Source: Kuschelorhynchus macadamiae (lineage: Eukaryota > Arthropoda > Insecta > Coleoptera > Curculionidae). From it: a DNA stretch of 64,000 nt. Location of the stretch: the NCBI GenBank assembly GCA_030620095.1, contig JAUTXW010002483.1:310001-374000 (forward strand). The letters run 5' to 3'. Made by a program: the position numbers and the translations under genes. The stretch's first letter is position 1. Each line of letters opens with the position of its first letter. The notes below the pieces were generated by a model that was given only the letters and a program-made list of their open reading frames with translations, made no database searches and was not told the origin of the DNA. Positions 8,874 to 19,742 of the stretch are shown here, one piece after another.

Positions 8874-10994
8874 TCACATATCTGAAGTACTGCTCCATTC
8901 ATCTTCACTAATATTTTCTTCCATTGTTTCCCCTTCTTCGACAGTTTCAAACGGCCCATCATTAACTGCACTACATGAAGTTGATACCGTGGAACAAAAC
9001 ATTTCTGGAGGTAAAAGCATATCCATTGTGTCCTTTGAGAAAGGTTTTGTCTTTTTTCTGGGTTGAGGTCTCATTTTAGTAATTAGAGGGTCCGATTTAA
9101 GAAGGAGTCTATTCAACACATCAAAATTGCATGCTTCTCTGCTAAATTTTCTGGCAAATCCATATCGATAAGTTCTGAAGTGTTTATTGCGGGCTTCCGC
9201 AGCCTCTTCTGAAAGTTGTCCTACTGGTAGAATTGCAGAAGAGATAACAGCTCCTCCGTGAATAAGGACTTTATGAATTGTCGGAGGCATTGGATACCAG
9301 CCATAGAGTTCCACATATATTTTTGCAGTGTCAAAAGCATATTTGGAGAAAAGATAAGCATCAACTCTGAATCCACATGATATAGTTTCAAGTATCACTT
9401 TATATCTGTGCAGAAGGCGAACCTCTATGCCTGTTATTTTAGCGGCTGTTTCAATATCGCTGAAGAATCTCCTGGATGTATTTCCATCATTGGTGTTTCC
9501 GAAGCCGGCTTTTGGAAAGTCGACCAACAGACCCATTTCATCTTTAAACGCTTGCTGTATAGACTTCTTACGTTCTTGAACTATTCTATTTTCCTCACTG
9601 TTTTTCTTAACTTGCCATACTTTTATTGGTAATTTATACGATAAATGCAGTACACTCTCGAAAAATCGGATTCTGGCGTGTAATGTAAATAGACCGAATC
9701 TAAGGTTTTCTGGGTTAATATCCATATTTAACATAGCATCTAGATTGTTGAAGTTTTTAGCCGTTGCACCACAAATATAACATTTCATAGTATACTTGGT
9801 GTCAGTAATCGCATTACACACCTTGCCATCAACCATTGTGAATGCTAGTTTATGTTCTACAAGGAAATTACCAGTAGCTATTTTCACTGCACTTTTTTGG
9901 AGCAAGCTAATCTTTTTTTCTATAAATTCCACTTCTTCTTTTGTTATTTCGGTAGTTTCGTGGACAAATCTGATACGGATAGGTCGGCAATATCGAGGCG
10001 AGGATGGGGTTGGGTTTTGCCAAATAACTTTTTTCTGATCATTACTTTCTGTTACGAGTTGTAAATACACGAAAGAGCTTTGAAAAATGTTAGCGTCACT
10101 TTCAGAATTGCTCTCAAATTTTTGCTTGAATTGGCTCTGCTGGGACCCATCACAACCCCACTTTGATATAAGTTGCAGATTTTCTTTTTCCGTTTTTGTA
10201 AGACTTTCTAGAATTTCTGATATACTTATACACAAGCGAATTGATGTATGATCTAGTAAGGCCTGCAACTCTAACTCCGCGCATGTTGAAGTTACATTAT
10301 AGGCCTCACGTGATGGGTAGCACTCAGCTTTGGCTTTTTGAATAATTGAATAGCACGGATATGTGCACGTGTTGCTTTGTCTTATTATATTATATTGTCT
10401 CCTTGACAATTCGGCTTCGACAAAAACCGATAAAGCCTCTGTCGGCGACAGCTGTTTATGTCCTTGGACTGTTATTATAGCCTTTCTATACTTTGTGGCT
10501 CTTTTGGGTGTAGTACTTGTGACGTCCTTCACAACCTTGGCAGCATCTACTTGACCTGATCCTCTGAGGCTCATTTGAGCGGCAAAACTTAACTCTTCTG
10601 AAGTGTTCACAGTACGTAATTCTTCAGTTCTACGCCTTTTACCTCTCTCGCTCAGTTCTTGGAACGTCTTATTAGGGCGACCTTTTTTATAGAAACTATA
10701 TGTGGGCAACTTGATGGTTCCTTGAAGCCACTGTTCATTATTTTTTAGAAATAGAGGTTTAGTGTTACGAGCTGCGGTCCATCGAACCTTAAATTCGTAC
10801 TTGAAGCGAGAGAGATTACGCTTTAGGAGACTTAGCTGTTCCTGAGGGCATTTAGTATCATTAATCAAGCGCTCCTCTAAATATACGAATTTTTCGTCCC
10901 ATTTTCGTCTACCACATTCTTGAGTTATCTCATATAATGCTTTCCGAGTGATTGTTTTCTCGTTTTCTCCCAAACCTGTAAAGAGAATACTCAT
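8874..10994 (-). CDS. RAG1/Transib-like transposase, uninterrupted
   Basis: A single 706-codon frame with no intron starts at ATG 10994. The segment KWGCDGSQQSQFKQ (about residues 282-295) fits the motif around the first catalytic Asp of the RAG1/Transib family. A Cys pair follows (KCYICGATAKNFNNLD), then TLHARIRFFESVLHLSYK, a GNTNDGNTSRRFF block, HKVLIHGGAVI, and LSEEAAEARNKHFRTYR, where the Glu would match the last catalytic acid (RAG1 E962). At the place where RAG1 carries D708 I see no Asp (LHARI), so activity is uncertain. The C-terminal tail is acidic. The length fits Transib transposases (about 650-700 residues). I could not find CACNNTG-type inverted ends, so it may be an element with lost ends or a retained host gene. 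It sits between two inverted mariner relatives. Family assignment is from memory. Confidence 0.65.
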   Translation of the reverse strand: MSILFTGLGENEKTITRKALYEITQECGRRKWDEKFVYLEERLINDTKCPQEQLSLLKRNLSRFKYEFKVRWTAARNTKPLFLKNNEQWLQGTIKLPTYSFYKKGRPNKTFQELSERGKRRRTEELRTVNTSEELSFAAQMSLRGSGQVDAAKVVKDVTSTTPKRATKYRKAIITVQGHKQLSPTEALSVFVEAELSRRQYNIIRQSNTCTYPCYSIIQKAKAECYPSREAYNVTSTCAELELQALLDHTSIRLCISISEILESLTKTEKENLQLISKWGCDGSQQSQFKQKFESNSESDANIFQSSFVYLQLVTESNDQKKVIWQNPTPSSPRYCRPIRIRFVHETTEITKEEVEFIEKKISLLQKSAVKIATGNFLVEHKLAFTMVDGKVCNAITDTKYTMKCYICGATAKNFNNLDAMLNMDINPENLRFGLFTLHARIRFFESVLHLSYKLPIKVWQVKKNSEENRIVQERKKSIQQAFKDEMGLLVDFPKAGFGNTNDGNTSRRFFSDIETAAKITGIEVRLLHRYKVILETISCGFRVDAYLFSKYAFDTAKIYVELYGWYPMPPTIHKVLIHGGAVISSAILPVGQLSEEAAEARNKHFRTYRYGFARKFSREACNFDVLNRLLLKSDPLITKMRPQPRKKTKPFSKDTMDMLLPPEMFCSTVSTSCSAVNDGPFETVEEGETMEENISEDEWSSTSDM

Positions 10995-11539
10995 CACTTT
11001 TGATTAACCGATGGTTTGTGATATTCTTCACTATTTTTTCGAGTAATACAAAAAAAATTAAAAAATCATTATTTGGTAAATTATTATGGGTGATTTTCAA
11101 TGTATATGAAACACATTATAACATTCAGTATTATTCTTTACCGGGAAATTCCTGGAAGTGTAACTAAAACCTATTTGTATTGTAGTGTATAACCAATAAA
11201 TAATCACTGTAATTATTTGAAACGTTCAGGCAGAAAGAAAAGATATTTTAGATAGAGTTTCATATAAAAATTCTATTTAAATATTATCTACATACCCTTT
11301 GGAGTAATATCCATGATAAAATACTAGAGATAATCACTTATTATTACGATAAATATAATGTAATTTCACCTCAATGACTTAAAAAACACGTAATATTTAA
11401 AAACGTCACTGTCAACTGATGCATGTTTACGAATCGCCTACGCCTACTACGATTAAATCATCGCAAAATTGGATGCTTAAGCAGATGCCCCATTCTTTTG
11501 ACAATTTCGAGAATTGATTTGGATAGTAAAAAATGTGTT

Positions 11540-11895
11540 TGGCGAATTCGAATTATGGCCAGATTTTGAATGCATATACCCCTCTGTGAGACGCCTTAAA
11601 CCACTTTTAAACTCTACAACTCTTAATGTTGACACAACTTACGATTTGAAATGCCAGATGTCATAATCAATAAAACAAAAGATTATCCATAGAAAGCCAT
11701 AGCCTACTAGAGACCATTACAAAGAAATTACAGATATCCATTTTTTATATTATTTTTCTCGATAAGGGTCGGAGATACGAAAAAACTACAACAGGACCAA
11801 AAGTTTCTAAATAAGATAGTAGCGGAGAGGGAGAAAAGAGGGAATGACCCCTGAAAAAATATCACCCTGTAGATTTTTACAACCGTTTGATATGT
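11540..11895 (+). mobile_element. Decayed mariner relative, right member of an inverted pair
   Basis: This is inverted relative to 6691-7950: 11690-11895 matches the outer end (ATCTACAGGG on the minus strand) and 11540-11600 matches the inner end. The interior, including almost all of the transposase, is deleted. Confidence 0.6.
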
Positions 11896-11909
11896 AAGTC
11901 CTACTGCGT

Positions 11910-14400
11910 AAATAAATTATAAAATGTGAGGTAAATGCCTCAAAATTTGCAGGAGCTATAAACAAAAAAATTTTAAAAAAATATTCAAATTACAACATCC
12001 TGTATATAATACATATGACATTGACATATTATGTCGTTCAATTCAATGCTACAAAGTGTTGTATTATACTCTGATAAGTTTCTAGCTAATCTTAAAATGA
12101 TTTTTGCGCTCACTATATATTTTCTAAATTACAGTTTAATATACATATAAAAAAATAATTTCCTCGAAAAAGAAATATAAATGAAAAATTTTAAAAAATT
12201 CTTCAAATTGTTTTTTTTTGTAATTTCATCAAGGATAATATTAATGTAGCAATTGAAAAATAAAATTCATTTGGGAAATTTGCAGCCTTGCTTAAAACGC
12301 TGTATTAGCTTAAATAAGCTTAACTCCTAAAATCATGAATATGCAATAAGCTTTCCAAGACATGGCTGAAAAATCCATTAATTGTCTTAAAGATATTCAA
12401 CTTTAAATTTTACCATATCCAATTCAAAGTCCAACCTTTTAGAAAGAAATTTTTTGAAAATTCGTTTTCGTTATTTTCAAAATTCGCTGCACAGCGTAGA
12501 ACAGAAAAAGTTGATTTCTAAAAAAGGTTAAATCGGTTTTAAGAAGCGACTAAAATTTAAAGGGATATCTTTTTGTTTGACAGTTAAGGGACAAAATCGA
12601 TTTTGCATTTTCGTTTATGTGTTATTGACTATAACGAAAATCAATCAATTTTTACCGGTACTTTTGTTAACTTACATTTCACAGCGGAGTTTGTATTAAA
12701 ATAAACAATAATTTATAAAAAAAGGGACATTGTTAGTATATTTGTTACTATGCAAGAGAAAATTAATTTTTTGGGTATGTTACATGTGTCAAGACATTCG
12801 ACAGATCCGTTTGTCCAAAGTCATTGTCATTAAACAAAATTAATGAGTAAACACAATTTTATTTCGAAAATAATCCATGGCAATACTTTTGCAGGCATCC
12901 GGTACAGAAAATATTTCGAAAATAAGGCTCTAAAAGACTCGTACTTATAAAATCTTTTTTTTTTGAAAATAAAGTTAGTGTTTATCCTTTTGCCTTCGGC
13001 ATGTCTATTTGATAGGCTGTATATATTGATATTAGTTTGTTTTTCCTCTCAGGTTTATTATATCTTCGTATTTATTTCCATCATGGTCATTATCATTCAT
13101 TCAAGTTCACACTTATTCAGTGCAGATTTTTAATGTCAACCCCCCTCTTTTTGTTTTTCGAGTTCTAAGAACGTGATAAAGAAACTGTGTTACTCCAGAT
13201 TCAGTGGCGTGGGTCACACAGCCTTAGTCGTCTAGCCTGAACGGCCGTTGTCAATAAAAATAGTTTATCCCCCCCGGTTCGCCTGATTTGTTATCCATTA
13301 ATTTTATATTAAGTAATTCAAGGTACAACATAAACCATCTAAATAGGTAAAAGTTACCGCAAAAGATATCAATATTTTTAGAGGCTTGACTATCCTGTTC
13401 GAAATTATATTAAACAAAAATACTATGGAAGTGAATTTTTTATCGATTGATTAAAAAAAAAATTAACTAAATATCATATTGGGTTTTGATACCCGCATCC
13501 CCTTTTATTTCTTACGTATTTTTCGAGTTTGTCACATTTACATTCATAAATTAGGGTTGAAAAAACATTTCAAAAGAGGTTCTATTGGACTTCCCTTTCC
13601 ATTAAAAAATAGTATTTGATTTGCTAATAAAATGTGTCAAATTTCAATACTGATTGGTTGAAAAAGTAAAAAGGAGGGAGCATAGAAAAAAACCCCAGTA
13701 TATAGACTTTTACACTATACATGGAATACTTTTTTTTAGAATCGTTCTATTTATGTGACATTATTTACTAAATACATAATTGTTTAATATCTTGAATAAA
13801 TCTATTTAATAAATGTTAAAAATGAGTACTATAAAATTTTATAAAACCTTATAGATAATGCATATTTTTTGGTTATTTATCTGTTAATTTTTTAAAATTT
13901 GTTCATTAATTTTAAATATTTCTTGATCCTAATTTGCGCGGCAACAATGAGAATATTTTAATGTAATTTATCGACTTGTTTCTAATGTGAGAGTTAGTCT
14001 TGAATGAATATGAAAAAATCGCGGCTTACGTCTTATTATTTAAACAATTTAAGCGTTAAAAATGTGATTATTAATCCTAAATTCGTTCAGTTTCATATTT
14101 ATGAAAAGTATAAGAAGTTTCCATTTTTCACACATTGTATCATTTTGGATTCCCGGCGACAGATTAAGAAAGGTTTTAATATAAACTGATTAAAACGGAG
14201 AAAAATTTAAATAATGCAATTAACTAAAGTAGCATTTTTAAAAATAGTACATTTTATTTTACGTTATTTCGACCAACAACGAAAATTCAGTTTTGATTTA
14301 ATATGCGTGTTTTAAAATACACTTTAAATGTTCAATAGGTTCTAAAACCGGAGATTAGACCGACCATAGTACAAAATATTCGTTTTTTAAAAGTTTCTAA
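11910..14400. other. Long spacer without a recognised gene
   Basis: The stretch is AT-rich and both strands are full of stops. A TACAGGATGT-like string on the minus strand near 11990 suggests element debris. I see no exon, RNA gene or clear repeat unit. A GC-richer stretch at 13190-13290 with AATAAA followed by a C run could be the end of an unidentified element. Confidence 0.4.
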
Positions 14401-14408
14401 CTATTCTA

Positions 14409-15717
14409 CAGGGTGTTATCACAAAGTTGAGTCATTTATTTTGACAGATTATAAAAAAATTTTTGATACTATCGACCACTGTGATATGTGTTGAAAAATA
14501 AAGAAGTTATTAACATTAGTATCGTCAAAAAAAATCATTTAATCAAAAATCATTGATATGAATGTTGCAGTATCATTCCAAGTCAAAACGAAAATTAGAA
14601 AAACTCTTGCCCACCGAGGAAATGCATCTCGTTGATTTTTTCAAAATTACCATTTATACGGTCAGTGCAAAGTCTTGTTCGGCGTACCCATGAAGCACTG
14701 CAGGCTCAAGTCATCACAAGTGTTTTCGATGCGTTTTTGTAATTCTTGTATAGTACCTATTTCTCCATTTTTATAAACCAACTGTTTAAAATAGCCCCAG
14801 AGGAAAAAATCACAGGGTGATAAATCCGGGGAACGTGCAGTCCAAGAAGTCCATTGCGCTCTATCCATTTATTAAGAAGCAAATTATTTATCATGTAGAA
14901 AGAAAGCACATATTCCGTCTCACATTTAAGGAAACATCTAATAAATTGGGCAGATCGTTTTAGAGAAAGTCCAAATAAATTTCACCTGTCAGGCGATCTG
15001 GAAAAAAGTAGAGTCCAATAAGCATGCCATTCATTACGCCAGCCCAAACATTTACTGAAAATGGGTTCACTTCACAGCATGGGAATTTTCTATGGTCCAA
15101 TATATATATGTATATTCCTTAATATCTACCATCTTGCATGGAGGAGGTCTTCCAGAGTGACCTCCTCGTTGTGGTTTTAAGTACCCTATGTCACGAAGCT
15201 TTATAACTAAATTTACAACCCATTCGCGGGGCTGGATGGGCTCTTAAGGGAAACCTTTCCGCGTACAAATGACACGCTGCAGCTGCATTTTGTTGACATC
15301 CTCCGTAAGTTAGGACAATGTCCACTAGTTCATTGTTGTCATAAACGTGTGCCATTTTATTCGTATAAACCCACAATCTAGTACCACGCGCTATTTAATA
15401 AAATCTGGTCGAATACAATAAAAAAATTACCTAGTATCAGTAATAAACAAAAACTTGTACCTTATCTGTTCACAACGCAGTGGTCGCGAATATCAAAAGT
15501 CAGGTCTGCGATAAAGTTTTAAATATTCGAAATTCTTTATTTTCAACACACAACGCAGTGGTCGAGAATATCAAAAATCAGGCCTGTGATGAATTTTTTA
15601 AAATTTCAAAACTTCTTTATCTTGCAATTTTTATATAGGTGTTTTTTTATAAATTAACTTCTTTTTATGAGTTTTATAAGCTGTCAAAATAAATGACTCA
15701 ACTTTGAGAACACCCTG
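14409..15717 (-). mobile_element. Mariner relative with 38-bp inverted ends
   Basis: The left end CAGGGTGTTATCACAAAG and the inverted right end CAGGGTGTTCTCAAAG continue as near-identical sequence through TCATTTATTTTGACAG. TA dinucleotides sit outside both ends (14407-14408 and 15718-15719). The 1.3-kb length fits one transposase gene. Confidence 0.85.
14662..15376 (-). pseudogene. DUF4817-type transposase, internally deleted
   Basis: The N-terminal segment (15191-15376) reads VYDNNELVDIVLTYGGCQQN, a typical DUF4817 helix-turn-helix. The C-terminal segment (14662-14868) has WTARSPDLSPCDFFLWG, the last catalytic region. Between them are many stops, and much of the catalytic domain is unrecognisable. 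The length between the segments is too short for a full protein, so a deletion is likely. Confidence 0.75.
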
Positions 15718-15719
15718 TA

Positions 15720-16720
15720 CCAAATGTTTTAACTAATTTTTTTTTTATTAATAGCAATAATTAATTTTTACACTTCCAGTGTGTATACATTTCGATGTAG
15801 TGTCATTTCTCAGTTTCCGCTCTAGCGATACCGGATCAGATTTGGTGAGAGTTACAATATTTCGAACTTGAACAAAGGGAATATCATTTTTTTTCTGATC
15901 GCTAGGTTGCTACAGCAGTAATAAATATACCAAGTGACACAGAAACGTTAACACATTCATTAATGAATCTGGGCACGGATCTGATTAGACAATTAATTTC
16001 CACTTGAGGTAACTCATTTTAAACTTCCAGGCCATCCAATGTCTTTAAGGATGGAGGTACTTTTGTTATTATATTCCAAACATATCCTATGGGACTGAGG
16101 TGAACAGGTTGAAGGGACAAGTAGTGCTAATTTGTCATATATTTACTTGAAAATTAAATCTATCTCCTTTTTACAACCGACTAGAAATAACCATTTCAAG
16201 GCAATTTATAGTCCAGAAAATTAAACTTTACCATACTACACTTGAAAGTAAAACATGAGGGTTCGATAAAGTGTCTCACTTATTCATTTTCCGATCCCTT
16301 TTAAAAGAAATATTAAACAAAACACCACCCATATTATGTTGCATATCTTTATTCCCATAGCAACAGAATTATTTAATGGTTGTCAGTTTAATATGCGAAA
16401 AAAATATCTTAAGTTTTTTATCATTTCTCATTAAATAATTATTTGCATATAAATTAATTTTATAAGTATCGGTTGTTAAAAAAAATTGTACGTCAATCAC
16501 CCGGAAAGTTTCTTTTCTTGCAGACTTTCTTTCCGGTCTTGTAACTTAATTGATTATCTTAGTTAGAGTTTGAGGTGGTACTTCAAAAAGAACTTAAAAA
16601 ATTATAAAGCGCGGTCACTAGAAATAGATTTTCCCCACTCCCTGTATTGTAAGCAACCTATTTTGATACTGCTTTGACAAACGTAAGGGAAAGTTACTCA
16701 ACAAGGTATTGGTTGCCCTT
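15720..16720. other. Spacer, nothing recognised
   Basis: AT-rich sequence with no coding frame, repeat end or RNA-like structure that I can support. Confidence 0.4.
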
Positions 16721-16972
16721 AACGACAGGATGTAAGTCAACTTACATCCCTAAGGAAATAATAATATAAAATTGTTATAAGTAGCTTTAATTTTTGATTT
16801 CATCAACATATTACAAAAATCCAGACAAAAATCCGGTGATATTAATTGAAATGAATATTAATGGTGCAATTCACATTATTAACAAAATTTGGAAACACAT
16901 TTTCTCATTTCTTCTCGATGTGTATTACATTTTCTGACTCCACAGATCTTTCATTTCTAACCAATGTTTCTG

Positions 16973-17924
16973 TTACTGTTGAAGAACTGCAAGAGACTTG
17001 GCTACTTCCTTTTTATTATTGAGGCTCTCAGCTATGTAACTTTCCGCAATAGTAGCGGATTTCCATCCATCATGTCGCTCGATAACTAATACATCAACTG
17101 CAGTTTTTGCTAATAAAGTTGCCGACTTTCTTCTAAAAGAGTGTCCAGTATACATTTTGAAGTTCTCAAACGTATTTTTTACGACAGGCTGGTTTGAGCA
17201 CTTTCCATTTTGATATCGCAAGAAGCGCGGATTAATTAATAGTCGTCATGTGCTATCTTGTACTTAAGAATTATTTTGAAATGACAAACCTGAGTGTCGC
17301 CACTTTTTGTCATTGTATGGAATGGTCACAATTATGACTTCTTGACTTATTTTAGTGTCCATTTTCATTTCACAGAGTTCATTAGGACGGCACGCTCCAG
17401 CAACTCCCATTACCATTATGACCTTCATCAATAAGTATATATCAACGGGGGCTTCAAGCATGAACTTATTCACATCTTCCCTGTTAAACATATTCGATTT
17501 TTTGGGTCTATAACCATCATTTTTTCTTTACAAAAATGCTCGAAGTTTTGGATACTTAGAAATATCTATATTTTCCTCTATAAAAAGGGTGGACTTCAAC
17601 ATCGAATACTTACACCATAAGCTTGATGGGGACTTCAATATAGCACTTTTTTCGTGGAAATACGCCAAAAACAAAGGTTTCTGAGACTGCAGTAGCCTTA
17701 AAGGATTTATATGCTGCTTCATACCTTCTTTTCGACTTTTCCGGTAGTAGAGATAAACAAGCAATATTCGCTGATTCTTCTATGTCTGAAACATCCATTT
17801 TTGTCCACACAGAATCAAACAATTCGACTTCTTCAAACTTTTCGCTATGAATTGTCAACTTGACGTTGTTGATAAAATAAAAATTGCTTATGTTGCTCTG
17901 GCAACGGATCACGGCTGCCTTCAT
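16973..17924 (-). pseudogene. Crypton tyrosine recombinase, frameshifted
   Basis: The order on the minus strand is: LLPEKSKRRYEAAYKSF (start of the core-binding domain), a frameshift near 17690, then SSLWCKYSMLKSTL and DISKYPKLRAFL. Next comes MFNREDVNKFMLEAP, then GVAGACRPNELCEMK, the first catalytic Arg region. After a gap follow GHSFRRKSATLLA (His-x-x-Arg box) and HDGWKSATIAESYIAES, where the Tyr is the expected nucleophile. All catalytic motifs are still readable, but a frameshift, stop codons near 17528 and 17264, and missing residues between the Arg box and the C-terminal domain break the gene. Confidence 0.8.
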
Positions 17925-18025
17925 AATTTAATGAGAATGCTATCGAATCTAATGATAATGAAAATCCAAAAATATATCCAGCATTTTCTTGTAAATATAC
18001 AATACAGGGAGGGGGAAAAATGTTA

Positions 18026-18126
18026 TATACTATATGGGATATAAGTACATTAACCAGTCTCGAACTTTTTTACCAGCTCTCGCTCGTTCTCGACTGGTAA
18101 ATGTTACTTACATCCCTTATAGTATA
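18026..18126. repeat. Large hairpin at the right end of the second Crypton
   Basis: Arms start TATACTATATGGGAT and, inverted, TATACTATAAGGGAT, and continue to CAGTCTCGAAC and CAGTCGAGAAC. About 36 of 40 positions pair, with a loop of 20 bases. It could be the recombination site or terminal structure of the element. Confidence 0.65.
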
Positions 18127-18129
18127 AAT

Positions 18130-19600
18130 AACTATTACAATTCGATACAATCTTTTTGAAAGACCTTATGGAGTTTTAACTATTAAAAAAGACGTAAATC
18201 TTGAGCTGCGCCAATTTAATTTATTGAATGATTGCGGTATTTCAACATACGCCATTTTTTCAAAACTGTTTCATTTATCTTTGAAAACATTTAGCGTACA
18301 AGGAAAACTATATTCAGGAAATATTTTCCAAAATATAAATTGCTACAAAATGGCGTTTTTTAAGTACTTTAAAGTTAAATAATCTGCTATTCAAATATAA
18401 TTAACTGACATCGAACAATACCAAAATGATTTTACATGACAAATTAGCAATATTTTTCCTTGGTCTATTTATGTTTAAGAGATTGCCCATATGTTTCGGG
18501 ACTCCATATAAATAATAAAATAATTAAAACACCCAGTTTACATTCTCTATTCCATAATATATTTCTTTGGTTATGTTGCCACCAAAAATTCAAAGAAATA
18601 ATAACTCGGTATATATTAAAATAATAAATACTTTTTGTGCTTTGTGAGTATAAATTGTACATTTTGTAAACAATAAAAACATACTTGTACTTACTTCAGG
18701 TAGTTCTATGGAATATCTGATTGAATATTCATATTTTTGTTTTGTCGTTTTAGGCAAGATGCCGCTTAAATGTTCGTTTCGGTTTTTACTTTAAGAAACA
18801 TCGAATTTTTCTTCCTGTTTTTAAGTATTTTGTTACCGTTTAGAGTTTAAGAACGAATAGTGCAAATGCCATAAAATGCCAAAGAAAAAACTTCCAATAA
18901 GTTTTGTACAAAAATAAAGATTTGTTCTTTAACTTTGTTGTTGTTTTTTCCGATAATATATCCCGAAATTGTTAGTTTATGTAATTGAAAGGAATGGTAA
19001 TTGCAGTCTCCTTCGTATTATTTGAAACGGAAACTCAATTGGACATTAATCTGGAGACGCTTTATGGCGAGTAATGCAAAAATATTTAAAAAGCCTGATG
19101 TCAGCCTTGGAAAGTAGAACGAGTTTTAACTAATGGAATGTGTGATTGATTGAGGCTTGCTCCACTACTCAGCCTAACACACTAATCCTAATATCAGAAT
19201 TAACATAAGAAAAAAGTGCTGGGGGCTCTCAAACACTTTGTTTTCAAGAACAGTATGCTAAAATGTTGATATTTTTTAGACTATAAAGCAGTATAATATT
19301 CTATTCATCCCAAAACAGATGATTTGCTATATATATGAAACAGAAAAACTTTCCTGTGGTTTACTTACATAGAGTAACTCAAACTTGATACACCAGAAGT
19401 TCTTTTATTTATCTTCGTACAGTTTTTCAAAAAGATGACCCAAAAAATTATATTTTATCATTTAGGTTTTTTTTAACAAATGGGTGTTTTAAACCTTACA
19501 GGATCATTTACTATATGTAGCTTTCTCCTATTTTAATTCTTTGGTATAAAAACATTTTTATTTTCCTCATAAAAGGGAAGTATTGTATTCGTGAAAAAAT
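18130..19600. other. Spacer, nothing recognised
   Basis: AT-rich, stop-dense on both strands, with no convincing exon or element end before the dispersed repeat begins near 19605. Confidence 0.4.
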
Positions 19601-19742
19601 CACCCTCCGAGATTTTTTCAGATCTTTACGTTTTAGGGTCCCTAGATGACGAAAAACATATTTTCTTGATTTCGTTAGCCTGTCTGTTCTCGGCATAACT
19701 AAAAAATTACTTAACCGATTGACCACAAATTTTGGTCAAATA

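Larger units (their letters stand above)
16728..18126 (-). mobile_element. Crypton (insect type) bounded by palindromic ends
   Basis: A recombinase remnant is bounded on the left by a perfect dyad (GGATGTAAGT, two bases, then its complement; 16728-16749). On the right is a hairpin with 40-base arms (18026-18065 and 18086-18126) that contains the same GGATGTAAGT half-site. The motif ACTTACATCCCT is directly repeated at about 16740 and 18105, which fits the short direct repeats expected at Crypton ends. Confidence 0.6.

Noticed and set aside
13190..13290. GC-richer stretch as a possible tRNA-derived SINE
   Set aside because: I could not identify convincing A and B boxes.
14004..14189. 61-codon plus-strand frame
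   Set aside because: AT-rich chance frame without start context or similarity.
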